Part shown: positions 8,468 through 17,165 of the stretch, piece by piece
Layout of the letters: every line of letters begins with the position of its first letter
Position numbering within the stretch: position 1 is the stretch's first letter
Source of the DNA: Salegentibacter sediminis
GTDB lineage: Bacteria > Bacteroidota > Bacteroidia > Flavobacteriales > Flavobacteriaceae
DNA: 64,000 nt
Assembly: GCF_002078605.1 (NCBI RefSeq)
Contig: NZ_MSJR01000001.1
Coordinates: forward strand, 310,001-374,000
Direction of reading: 5' to 3'
Translations under genes and position numbers: made by a program
Notes under the pieces: model-generated
What the model saw: only the letters and a program-made list of their open reading frames with translations
Told to the model about the DNA's origin: nothing
Database searches by the model: none

Positions 8468-10003
8468 ATGGCAAAACAAGAAGATTTATTTAAAAATGTA
8501 ATATCCCATGCTAAAGAGTATGGGTATATTTTTGCGTCGAGTGAAATTTATGACGGATTAAGCGCCGTTTACGACTATGGTCAGAACGGGGCCGAATTAA
8601 AAAAGAACATCAAAGATTACTGGTGGAAAAGCATGGTGCAACTGCACCAGAACATTGTTGGTCTTGATGCCGCAATACTAATGCATCCTACCACCTGGAA
8701 GGCTTCAGGCCACGTAGATGCTTTTAATGATCCGTTAATTGATAATAAAGATTCTAAAAAACGTTACCGCGCCGATGTGTTGGTGGAGGATTATGCCGAA
8801 AAGATCCATCAAAAGGCGGAGAAGGAAATTGCCAAAGCACGAAAGCGTTTTGGAGATGCCTTTAATGAAGAGGAATTTGTGACTACCAATCCACGGGTTA
8901 TTCGTTACCGCAAGGAACAAAAGGAGATTCTTGAGCGGCTTGCAAAGTCGTTAACCGAAGAAGATCTGGACGATGTAAAAGCTCTTATTGAGGAATTGGG
9001 AATAGCCTGCCCTGAAAGTGGTTCAAAGAACTGGACCAATGTCAAGCAATTCAACCTTATGTTTGGCACAAAGTTAGGCGCTTCGGCCGATACTGCTTCA
9101 GATTTATACCTGCGTCCCGAGACAGCCCAGGGAATCTTCGTAAATTTTTCTAACGTTCAGAAAACCGGAAGGATGAAAATTCCTTTTGGAATAGCACAAA
9201 TTGGAAAGGCTTTCAGAAATGAGATTGTAGCCAGGCAGTTTATCTTCCGTCAGCGGGAGTTCGAACAGATGGAAATGCAATTTTTTGTGCGGCCCGGCGA
9301 AGAGCTGAAATGGTTTGAACATTGGAAAGAAACCCGTCAGAAATGGCACGATTCCCTTAACCTGGGGAAAGAAAACTACCGTTTTCACGACCACGAGAAA
9401 ATGGCGCATTACGCCAATGCCGCTACAGATATTGAATTCAATTTCCCTTTTGGATTCAAGGAACTGGAAGGAATTCATTCCCGTACAGATTTCGATTTGA
9501 AAGCACACGAAGAGCATTCAGGAAAGAAGCTGCGGTTTTATGATCCTGAGCTTAAAGAGAATTATGTTCCTTACGTGATTGAGACCTCTATTGGTTTAGA
9601 CCGGATGTTCCTGGCAGTATTTTCGTCGTCTCTAAAAGAAGAGGAGCTTGAGGATGGAAGCAGTAGAACGGTTTTAAAGTTGCCTGCCGTGCTGGCTCCT
9701 ACCAAGGCTGCCGTTCTTCCACTGGTTAAAAAAGATGGGTTGCCGGAACTGGCTCAGGAAATAATTGAAGAATTGAAATGGGATCTCCAGGTACAATATG
9801 ACGAAAAAGATGCCATTGGTCGAAGGTATCGCCGCCAGGATGCCGTGGGAACGCCATTTTGCATTACCGTAGATCATGATTCTCTGGAGGATAGAACCGT
9901 AACGCTGCGCTACAGGGATACTATGGAACAAAAACGTGTGAAAATTTCAGAATTGGCATCTCTTATTAAAGAGGAAGTCGACTTTAAAAAATGGTTGAGA
10001 TAA
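8468..10003 (+). CDS. glyS: Glycyl-tRNA synthetase (single-chain, class II)
   Basis: Charges tRNA-Gly in the cytoplasm. The 511-residue protein is the alpha2 (eukaryote/archaea-like) type rather than the alpha2beta2 type. Class II motifs are visible: motif 2 F-R-N-E-I near residue 255 with F-R-Q-R-E-F-E-Q-M-E after it, and motif 3 G-L-D-R near 378. The conserved L-R-P-E-T-A-Q-G near 220 and a C-terminal anticodon-binding domain (about 405-511; P-A-V-L-A-P-T-K-A at its start) complete the enzyme. It starts at the ATG at 8468, five bases after a -7 promoter box, and is followed by its own strong terminator, so it is monocistronic. No T-box leader is present. Confidence 0.97.
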   Translation: MAKQEDLFKNVISHAKEYGYIFASSEIYDGLSAVYDYGQNGAELKKNIKDYWWKSMVQLHQNIVGLDAAILMHPTTWKASGHVDAFNDPLIDNKDSKKRYRADVLVEDYAEKIHQKAEKEIAKARKRFGDAFNEEEFVTTNPRVIRYRKEQKEILERLAKSLTEEDLDDVKALIEELGIACPESGSKNWTNVKQFNLMFGTKLGASADTASDLYLRPETAQGIFVNFSNVQKTGRMKIPFGIAQIGKAFRNEIVARQFIFRQREFEQMEMQFFVRPGEELKWFEHWKETRQKWHDSLNLGKENYRFHDHEKMAHYANAATDIEFNFPFGFKELEGIHSRTDFDLKAHEEHSGKKLRFYDPELKENYVPYVIETSIGLDRMFLAVFSSSLKEEELEDGSSRTVLKLPAVLAPTKAAVLPLVKKDGLPELAQEIIEELKWDLQVQYDEKDAIGRRYRRQDAVGTPFCITVDHDSLEDRTVTLRYRDTMEQKRVKISELASLIKEEVDFKKWLR

Positions 10004-10030
10004 GTTTCGTTTAATTCAGCTAAATCTTAA

Positions 10031-10074
10031 AAAAGAGGCATTTAATAGTTTATTAGGTGCCTCTTTTGTTTCTA
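10031..10074 (+). terminator. Terminator after glyS
   Basis: Perfect 10-bp inverted repeat 10031-10040 / 10058-10067 (aaaagaggca / tgcctctttt) with a 17-nt loop and T-rich 3' flank, 28 bp after the glyS stop. Confidence 0.85.
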
Positions 10075-10123
10075 TTATCCTGATAATGATTATTTTTAAA
10101 GAATATATCCAGAATTGCTGTAG

Positions 10124-13096
10124 ATGAAAAAAATACTATTACTAATTGCGTTGTTTTTTGTTTTTCAACTTCCTGGCCTGGCACAGGATAGGGTGGTGGC
10201 TGGGCCTGGGTATATCGATTCGGCTCAGGCGGTGCCATCTGCAGCATTTTCAAAAACCAGGTTTATTTCCCCTACCACAGAGTACAAATTCTTTAATCCC
10301 AGAAATCGGGGAATTAATAAAATAGTACCGGGGAAAGGGCTGCCCAGAGGGGAAGACCCCACAAGGCAGCGTACAATGGGGGATGTAAAACTTTCCGGTG
10401 AAAAAAAACTGAATTTTGAGGCTGTGAGTACCCGGGCAACCCCTTCTGATCCTACTGGAGTGGCAGGTCCCAATCATTATGTTAACGCCTGGAATGCAGC
10501 TTTTTCTATTTTCGATAAAAATGGAAACCAATTAACACCCCCTGCCGATCTTGCCAGTTTTGGGGGTGAATTTGCCAATGAAAGAGGGGGAGACCCCATA
10601 GTGGTTTACGATGAGAATGCCGATCGTTATCTTATTAGCCAAATGGATACGCTTCCGGGAAGTTTTTTAATAGCTGTTTCTCAAGGCCCAGATCCTGTGA
10701 ATTCTGGGTGGTATACCTACCGATTTCCAACAAATGGGATGTTTCCCGATTATCCAAAAATGTCTGTTTGGTCTGATGGTTATTATTTCACCACCAATAA
10801 AGACAATACTACTGCCGAGCAAAGTGAAGTTATCTACGTAATGGAGCGGGATAAGATGTTAAGGGGAGCACCTGCAAAGGTTATTGGGTTTCCGCTTCCC
10901 GGAATTAAAACCAGTCGGTTTTATAGTCCGGCAGGTTTCAATGTGAATGGGAAGGAATTACCTCCCCCGGGGAATTCGCCTATAGTCTATATGCAGGATG
11001 ATTCCTGGGAAGGGGTCAATGAAGATCTTTTAAAATTATGGTTGGTGAACGTTGACTGGGATCAGCCGGAGAATTCTACAATTTCTGAATCTCAAGAACT
11101 CGGGGCAGGAGAAGGAGTCTCTCCTTTTCATTCTACTTTTGATGGGGGCTCGTTTAAAAATTTAGCTCAGCCTTTTGATGCTCCTGATATAGACGCCCTG
11201 CAGGCCACAATGATGTACGCTACCCAATACCGCCGATTTGGTACTCACAACTCTGTTGTGATGAACTTTGTGGTAGATATCGAGCCCAGTGCAGCCGAAC
11301 ATGCTGCGGTGCGGTGGTATGAGCTTCGCCAGCGCGAGGATGGAGCTCCATGGCAGGTTTACCAGGAAGGTACTTATGCTCCTGATAAAAGTGATAGGTT
11401 CGGCGGCAGTATCGCTATTGATGCTGAAGGGAATATAGGTTTAGGCTATACAGTGCTGGATGACAGCCCGGAGCGACCAATTCCGCCTTCGCTTCGCTTT
11501 ACCGGTAGATTTGAGGGAGATCCCAGAGGAGTGATGACTGTGGAAGAAGAAAGTATTATAGAAGGCATTAGTCCCAATCCCAGTTTTCGTTATGGAGATT
11601 ATTCTCATATGAGTGTAGATGCCGCGGATGGCTTAACCTTCTGGTATATAGGCGAAGTTTTTGAAGGAGATCAACGCATTAACCAGGTTGGAACCTTTAG
11701 AATTGCGCCGGAATATAATAATGACCTTGCCATAACAAAATTGGTAGCCCCAGTAGAGTCTACCCTTGGAGAAAATGAGGAAATAACTATCAGAATCAGG
11801 AATCTGGGAAGGAATTCCCAATCAGATTTTGAGGTAAGTTATAGTGTTAATGGAGGAGAAACAGTTACCGAAACCATTAGGGAGACCCTGGGAAGTACTG
11901 AGATGTTAGAGTATACATTTAGTGAAACCGTAGATCTTTCTGAAGCGGGAGCAGCCTACGAAATTAGCGTTAGTATTAATCTTGCCTCTGATGAGAATGA
12001 GAATAATAATGGTCTTACCGAGACTATCCTGCATCTTCCACCCAATGACATAGGCATTAGTTCAATAGACGCCCCTGAGACAGGAGAATTTTTAGGTGCA
12101 ACAGAGGAAGTGGTGGTTACCATAGAAAATTTTGGAGGAATGCCCCAGGAGGATTTCCAGGTGAGTTATCAGCTTGGAAATAATTTTAGTGTTGTTGAGA
12201 ATTTCCCGGGAGTGCTTGAGGTTGGCCAGGATGAGGTTTATACTTTTTCTCAAACCTTAGATCTTTCAAAATCGGGATGGTATAAAATTGAAGCCAGCAC
12301 CCTACTGGAAACCGATACAAAACCTGAGAATGATTCAATAGTAGAAACTGTAGTGAGTATGGATTGTATTCCGCAGGGAAGTGATTGTAGCTTCGGTGAC
12401 GGGATATGGTCTTTTGAGCTTGGTGATTTATTGAATGAAAATATCCCCTGCGGAAATGGATATGCCGATTTCACCGATCAAACCACCACTCTGGACCGCT
12501 CGGAAAGCACTCATATAGTTTCTGTGCAAACCTCTTTTGTAGCTCAGGAAAGGGAGCAGTTCTCTATGTGGATAGATTTTAATGACAATGCGGTTTTTGA
12601 AGATTCGGAAAGGGTGATTACTTCCCAGGCTCTAACCCGTTATAAAGCCTGGGAAAGCTTTGAATTTGATCTTCCCGAAGATGCTCCGCTAGGGCAACAT
12701 CTATTAAGGATCAGGGCTGGGGATACAGATCCACAATGGAGTGGTGACTTAAACTCCCCCTGTTCAGTAATGCAATATGGGACAACTCACGATTATACAG
12801 TTACCATTACCGACAGCACCCTCGATATTGAAGATTTGCTTCTCTCAGAAGCTGAATTGATTATTCTTTCACAGGATCAGCAACAATTTAAGGCTATACT
12901 GGAGACCACCTATGACCAGCCCTTACGAATAAGTGTGTATAATATACTTGGACAACAGATGATTGAAAACCAAGTGATGAGTAATGGAGGTGCCTATGTG
13001 TACGAATTTGATATGAGCTATGCAGCACGAGGGGTCTATCTTGTGCGGGTAGGTACCCGGAAAGTTGGAAAAGTAAAACGTATCATCGTGAAGTAG
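10124..13096 (+). CDS. Large secreted protein with CARDB-like and GEVED-like domains and T9SS sorting signal
   Basis: 990-residue exported protein. Signal peptide at 1-21 (M-K-K-I-L-L-L-I-A-L... ending G-L-A-Q). Residues about 100-530 form a beta-rich region with propeller-like repeats. Two CARDB-like beta-sandwich domains follow (about 535-640 and 645-745, starting N-N-D-L-A-I and P-N-D-I-G-I). A GEVED-type domain (about 775-890) contains the calcium-site-like D-F-N-D-N-A-V-F-E-D. The last 75 residues are a type A type IX secretion sorting domain (V-Y-N-I-L-G-Q, then G-V-Y-L-V-R-V and basic I-I-V-K end). It is predicted to be secreted or surface-attached through T9SS. No catalytic domain is recognised. 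It stands alone, 120 bp after glyS. Confidence 0.85.
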   Translation: MKKILLLIALFFVFQLPGLAQDRVVAGPGYIDSAQAVPSAAFSKTRFISPTTEYKFFNPRNRGINKIVPGKGLPRGEDPTRQRTMGDVKLSGEKKLNFEAVSTRATPSDPTGVAGPNHYVNAWNAAFSIFDKNGNQLTPPADLASFGGEFANERGGDPIVVYDENADRYLISQMDTLPGSFLIAVSQGPDPVNSGWYTYRFPTNGMFPDYPKMSVWSDGYYFTTNKDNTTAEQSEVIYVMERDKMLRGAPAKVIGFPLPGIKTSRFYSPAGFNVNGKELPPPGNSPIVYMQDDSWEGVNEDLLKLWLVNVDWDQPENSTISESQELGAGEGVSPFHSTFDGGSFKNLAQPFDAPDIDALQATMMYATQYRRFGTHNSVVMNFVVDIEPSAAEHAAVRWYELRQREDGAPWQVYQEGTYAPDKSDRFGGSIAIDAEGNIGLGYTVLDDSPERPIPPSLRFTGRFEGDPRGVMTVEEESIIEGISPNPSFRYGDYSHMSVDAADGLTFWYIGEVFEGDQRINQVGTFRIAPEYNNDLAITKLVAPVESTLGENEEITIRIRNLGRNSQSDFEVSYSVNGGETVTETIRETLGSTEMLEYTFSETVDLSEAGAAYEISVSINLASDENENNNGLTETILHLPPNDIGISSIDAPETGEFLGATEEVVVTIENFGGMPQEDFQVSYQLGNNFSVVENFPGVLEVGQDEVYTFSQTLDLSKSGWYKIEASTLLETDTKPENDSIVETVVSMDCIPQGSDCSFGDGIWSFELGDLLNENIPCGNGYADFTDQTTTLDRSESTHIVSVQTSFVAQEREQFSMWIDFNDNAVFEDSERVITSQALTRYKAWESFEFDLPEDAPLGQHLLRIRAGDTDPQWSGDLNSPCSVMQYGTTHDYTVTITDSTLDIEDLLLSEAELIILSQDQQQFKAILETTYDQPLRISVYNILGQQMIENQVMSNGGAYVYEFDMSYAARGVYLVRVGTRKVGKVKRIIVK

Positions 13097-13157
13097 AAAA
13101 TATTCGCCTTTATAAATTTTTCAAATAACAATATTTCTTTTAATTAAAATCCTGGGC

Positions 13158-13187
13158 TTGCGGTTTTTCCCGGAAGCCTTATTTTTG
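13158..13187 (+). promoter_or_regulatory. xth promoter (TTG-N19-TATTTTTG)
   Basis: TTG at 13158-13160 and a perfect TAnnTTTG box at 13180-13187 with 19-nt spacing, 15 bp before the xth ATG. One of the clearest Bacteroidota promoters in the window; it predicts a very short leader. Confidence 0.7.
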
Positions 13188-13202
13188 AACAAAACAGATT
13201 AA

Positions 13203-13964
13203 ATGAAAATCATTTCCTATAACGTAAACGGAATAAGAGCAGCAATAAGAAAAGGATTTTTAGATTGGGTACAACAAGTTAACCCAGATGTGGTTTGCCT
13301 TCAGGAAATAAAGGCCCAGCCCGAACAACTCAACCTTGAGGATTTTGAAGAAGCAGGATATCCTTATCATTATTGGTATCCAGCACAAAAAAAAGGTTAC
13401 AGTGGGGTGGCTATCTTAAGCAAAACCAAGCCTGAGAACGTCGAATTTGGTACCGGGATAGATTACATGGATTTTGAAGGTCGAAATATCCGCGTAGATT
13501 TTGAGGAATTCTCGGTGATGAGCCTTTATTTACCTTCCGGTACAAATATCAATCGCCTGGAGCATAAGCTTCAGTATATGGACGATTTCCAGCGTTATAT
13601 CGATGAACTCAAATTAGAGGTTCCCAATCTTGTGATTTGCGGGGATTATAATATTTGCCACCAACCAATCGATATTCATGACCCGGTACGCCTAAAGAAT
13701 GTTTCCGGTTTTCTTCCTGTAGAGCGGGAGTGGCTTGATAATTTTATGAAAAGTGGCTTCATTGATTCTTTCCGGTATTTTAATGAGGAAGCCGATCAGT
13801 ATTCCTGGTGGAGCTACCGTGCCAATGCCCGAGCTAATAACAAAGGTTGGCGAATTGATTATAATTTAGTGGCAGAGCCACTGCAAGATAAATTAAAACG
13901 AGCCGTTATATTACCAGAAGCTTATCACAGCGACCATTGCCCGGTATTGCTGGAGCTGGAATAA
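13203..13964 (+). CDS. xth: Exodeoxyribonuclease III
   Basis: AP endonuclease and 3'-5' exonuclease of base excision repair. The 253-residue product carries the endonuclease/exonuclease/phosphatase motifs in order: start K-I-I-S-Y-N-V-N-G-I-R, metal-binding Glu in L-Q-E-I-K (about 34-38), the G-D-Y-N-I motif near 148, and the terminal S-D-H-C-P-V catalytic His near 245. Length and start are typical. A promoter lies immediately upstream. The OmpA-type lipoprotein gene begins 17 bp after its stop and could be cotranscribed. Confidence 0.95.
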   Translation: MKIISYNVNGIRAAIRKGFLDWVQQVNPDVVCLQEIKAQPEQLNLEDFEEAGYPYHYWYPAQKKGYSGVAILSKTKPENVEFGTGIDYMDFEGRNIRVDFEEFSVMSLYLPSGTNINRLEHKLQYMDDFQRYIDELKLEVPNLVICGDYNICHQPIDIHDPVRLKNVSGFLPVEREWLDNFMKSGFIDSFRYFNEEADQYSWWSYRANARANNKGWRIDYNLVAEPLQDKLKRAVILPEAYHSDHCPVLLELE

Positions 13965-13981
13965 AACCCAAATACTTTACT

Positions 13982-14932
13982 ATGAAAAAAATTGCCCTAA
14001 TGGCGCTGGTTGTAGTTTTTAGCCTTACCTCCTGCGTATCCTCAAAAGTATATAATGACCTTGAAAGCAAACACGCCGACCTTAAACGGGAAAACCGAGA
14101 CCTTAAGAGCGAACTTGAAAAATACAAAAATCTCGATGAAGACTTTTCAGCATTAAAAATGGATTATGCTGAAGCCATTGCAGAAAGGGACCGTCTAAAA
14201 GAAGAACTAGCGAGTATTAGAAGAAACTATGAAACCCTGAAAGATTCTTATGATGCTCTGGAGGAGAACAGCTCAGCTGCCATTGCTGATAATTCCCGGC
14301 AGAATCGTCAACTCCTGGCCGAGTTGGAAGAAAAGGAAAATGCGCTCGCCCAGGAACAATCACATTTGGCCAGACTACAACGTGATTTAGATTCCAGGTC
14401 GAGAAGAATAGATGAGCTAGAGAGCCTCATTGCAGCAAAAGATGCTAAGATGAATGCGCTAAAAGAGGCGATTTCGAAAGCACTAACCAATTTTGAGGGA
14501 AAAGGCTTGAGTGTAGAACAACGCGATGGGAAAGTTTATGTTTCCATGGAAAATAAATTGCTTTTCAGCTCTGGAAGCTGGGCCGTTAATGCCGAAGGAA
14601 GACAGGCTGTACAACAATTAGGGCAGGTGCTGGCGCAAAATCCAGATATCGCAGTTCTAATTGAAGGCCATACCGATGACGTGCCATATGGTGGAAGTGG
14701 AGCTTTAAAAGATAACTGGGATCTTTCTACAAAAAGAGCGACCTCTATAGTTCAAATCCTGCGGGAAAACAATAATATTGATCCTCAAAATTTAACTGCT
14801 GCCGGTCGGGGGGAATACGCTCCAATCACAACCAATGAAACAGCTGAGGGCAGATCCAGGAACAGAAGAATTGAAGTAATTCTTACTCCAAAACTTGATG
14901 AGGTAACTAAATTGCTAAACGAAGAAGACTAA
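13982..14932 (+). CDS. OmpA family lipoprotein with coiled coil
   Basis: Predicted outer-membrane lipoprotein that binds peptidoglycan. I place the start at 13982 (M-K-K-I-A-L-M...), because it gives a proper signal peptide with lipobox S-L-T-S-C at Cys18; the upstream ATG at 13937 lies inside xth. A coiled coil covers about residues 25-160, rich in Glu, Lys and Arg. The C-terminal OmpA domain (about 190-305) has the peptidoglycan-binding signature E-G-H-T-D-D-V, N-W-D-L-S-T-K-R-A and G-R-G-E-Y-A-P, ending R-N-R-R-I-E-V. The total is 316 residues. It links the outer membrane to the cell wall in the same way as Pal-like proteins. Confidence 0.93.
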   Translation: MKKIALMALVVVFSLTSCVSSKVYNDLESKHADLKRENRDLKSELEKYKNLDEDFSALKMDYAEAIAERDRLKEELASIRRNYETLKDSYDALEENSSAAIADNSRQNRQLLAELEEKENALAQEQSHLARLQRDLDSRSRRIDELESLIAAKDAKMNALKEAISKALTNFEGKGLSVEQRDGKVYVSMENKLLFSSGSWAVNAEGRQAVQQLGQVLAQNPDIAVLIEGHTDDVPYGGSGALKDNWDLSTKRATSIVQILRENNNIDPQNLTAAGRGEYAPITTNETAEGRSRNRRIEVILTPKLDEVTKLLNEED

Positions 14933-14957
14933 AAGATTTTCCTTAGGAAATTAAAAT

Positions 14958-15992
14958 ATGAAATATACCAACCTACCGAATACCGATTTAAAAGTTAGTA
15001 AAATATGCCTGGGTACGATGACCTGGGGAGAACAGAATACAGAAACCGAAGGTCACGAACAAATCGATCTTGCCCTGGAAAAAGGAGTTAATTTCCTTGA
15101 TACAGCCGAAATGTATTCTGTGCCTGCCCGTCCCGAAACCCAGGGAAGAACAGAAGAAATTATTGGGACCTGGCTTAATAAAACCAAACGTAGGGATGAG
15201 ATCGTACTGGCATCAAAAATTGTGGGCCCGGGAGAATATGTGGCTCATATCCGGGAGAAGCTGGATTATTCTAAAGATACCCTCGAGGATGCTCTCGATA
15301 AGAGTTTAAAACGCCTCCAAACCGATGTAATCGATATTTATCAGCTTCATTGGCCCGAGCGGCAAACGAACTTTTTTGGGAAAAGAGGATTTTCGGTTTC
15401 AGAGGGTGAAGAATGGGAGGAAAATTTTGAGGAAGTATTATCTAATCTTCAGGATTTCGTGAAAAAAGGAAAGATAAAATACATTGGCCTATCCAATGAA
15501 ACTCCCTATGGATTAATGCGTTTCCTTGAGGAAAGCAAAAAGGATCTTCCCAGAGTGCTCACGGTTCAAAATCCATATAATCTTCTAAACCGAAAGGATG
15601 AAATTGGATTAACCGAGGTGCTGCATAGGGAAAATGTAGGGTACTTGCCCTATTCCCCGCTTGGGATGGGCGTTTTAACCGGAAAACATTTGGATGGAAT
15701 TCAGAAAAATACCAGGCTGGATTTATTTCCGCAGTATAAAAGATATTCGAATGAGCAGACGGTGAAAGCGACCCGGGCATACTCCGAAATAGCTAAAAAA
15801 CACGGACTCAGTTTCGCACAAATGTCACTGGCCTTTATCAATCAGCAGCCATTTGTGACCAGTAATATTATTGGTGCCACCAATTTGAAGCAGCTTACTG
15901 AAAATATCGAGAGTATAGATTTGGAGCTTTCCCCTGAGTTAATTGAAGAGATAAATGCGGTTCACGAAAGCATTCCTAATCCCGCTCCTTAG
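14958..15992 (+). CDS. Aldo/keto reductase (Tas-like)
   Basis: NADPH-dependent oxidoreductase of the aldo/keto reductase superfamily, closest in look to E. coli Tas. The 344-residue sequence has the catalytic tetrad in context: Asp in F-L-D-T-A (about 48), Tyr in E-M-Y, Lys in L-A-S-K-I and His in Q-L-H-W-P-E. The motif L-S-N-E-T-P-Y-G and the C-terminal cofactor motif I-I-G-A-T-N (about 316-321) agree. Substrate is unknown. It begins 25 bp after the OmpA gene, and its stop overlaps the stop of the convergent M23 peptidase by 4 bp. Confidence 0.92.
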   Translation: MKYTNLPNTDLKVSKICLGTMTWGEQNTETEGHEQIDLALEKGVNFLDTAEMYSVPARPETQGRTEEIIGTWLNKTKRRDEIVLASKIVGPGEYVAHIREKLDYSKDTLEDALDKSLKRLQTDVIDIYQLHWPERQTNFFGKRGFSVSEGEEWEENFEEVLSNLQDFVKKGKIKYIGLSNETPYGLMRFLEESKKDLPRVLTVQNPYNLLNRKDEIGLTEVLHRENVGYLPYSPLGMGVLTGKHLDGIQKNTRLDLFPQYKRYSNEQTVKATRAYSEIAKKHGLSFAQMSLAFINQQPFVTSNIIGATNLKQLTENIESIDLELSPELIEEINAVHESIPNPAP

Positions 15993-17131
15993 ATAGGAGC
16001 AACAAGACTTTGGTGAATGTAAGAGGCTTTATTTTCAAATGTTCTAACGTGATACCAGTCTTTGGCTTTTCCGAGGAAATTTAAGGTGTCATTTGAGTTT
16101 AAGGTTTTCAGAACTTTGGAGTTCCTGGTATCCGGGCGGTTTCTTAGGTTGGCTTTTGTTGAGGTAATTAGTAATTTCTCTGGATAATTGTTTTCCGAAG
16201 CATTATTAATTTCCAGCTCCGGGGTTTGAAAAACAAAACCCAATGGATCTATCGCGCCCCGATAACTTTTGTAAATCCCAAAATGTAGATGCGGCGGGGT
16301 GGTACGGGCGTTTCCGGTATTTCCCACATAGCCTAGGGTGTCGCCTGTTTTTACTTTTCCTGAAACAGGATGAATGCTGTCTAAATGTGCGTAATACAAA
16401 GATTGTTTCCTTTTATTATCGCGCAACCAAACCTGTTTGCCCCCCAGGCCTTTTTCCCCTGTGAAGGTGATGCGGCCATCGGTTGCCGCAACAACGGGAG
16501 TCCCTCGTTTGGCAAAAATGTCTATGCCTTCATGGCTTCTTGCGCCTCCATCCCTAACTGCACCCCAATAACTTTGAATTGAGTTGTTTTTACCTGCCAG
16601 GACCGGAAAGACATAAGCGGGTTTTTTTTCTATTCTGAAAGTGAAGGCTGTATTTGCTTCAATTTCAGGTTGGACGATAAGTTTGTATGTTCCGGCTGTT
16701 TCAGGTTCAAAGCTGAATTCTTTTTTCTGAAAATCAGCAGTTTCAATCTTCTTAAAATTCGGGATAGAATCTCCCATTTTCTGGTACAATTCGATAAACA
16801 CCAAATTTTTCACTGAATCGGTTTCCGCAGTAAAATTCAGGATCTCTCCCGGCTGAAGTTCAATTTCATAGGAATAGATCTGGAAACCACGAGGCTTGAA
16901 ATTACCGGTTTCAGCATAAGGAAGTTCAATATTCACACTGTCCTGAAGGGCCAGATCAACCTGGGATTTCCAAAGGTTGAATAATTCATCTGAGATATCA
17001 AAGTCACGCTGGTATTTCTCCTTAGCGGTGGGGTTTGTTATAAAATCGGAAGCCTTGTTGATCTGGGAACAGGCGGTGATTAGTAAAACCAAATTGATTA
17101 AAAGTACTTTTATCTGAAGCGTTTTTCTCAT
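15989..17131 (-). CDS. M23 peptidase lipoprotein with SH3 domain
   Basis: Predicted envelope peptidoglycan hydrolase. I choose the start at 17131 (M-R-K-T-L-Q...), which gives a signal peptide and lipobox L-I-T-A-C; the longer frame to 17191 would run into radA. After about 150 residues of beta-rich sequence comes a LytM/M23 domain with zinc ligands H-E-G-I-D (first His and Asp) and P-P-H-L-H-F (HxH), plus Y-Y-A-H-L-D. The last 60 residues (L-R-N-R-P... to S-L-V-A-P-I) resemble a bacterial SH3 domain that would bind cell wall. All metal ligands are present, so it should be active. It is the last gene of a six-gene minus-strand run. Confidence 0.92.
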   Translation of the reverse strand: MRKTLQIKVLLINLVLLITACSQINKASDFITNPTAKEKYQRDFDISDELFNLWKSQVDLALQDSVNIELPYAETGNFKPRGFQIYSYEIELQPGEILNFTAETDSVKNLVFIELYQKMGDSIPNFKKIETADFQKKEFSFEPETAGTYKLIVQPEIEANTAFTFRIEKKPAYVFPVLAGKNNSIQSYWGAVRDGGARSHEGIDIFAKRGTPVVAATDGRITFTGEKGLGGKQVWLRDNKRKQSLYYAHLDSIHPVSGKVKTGDTLGYVGNTGNARTTPPHLHFGIYKSYRGAIDPLGFVFQTPELEINNASENNYPEKLLITSTKANLRNRPDTRNSKVLKTLNSNDTLNFLGKAKDWYHVRTFENKASYIHQSLVAPI

Positions 17132-17165
17132 AGACGCCCATTTAAAAGCAGGAATTATGCCATTA

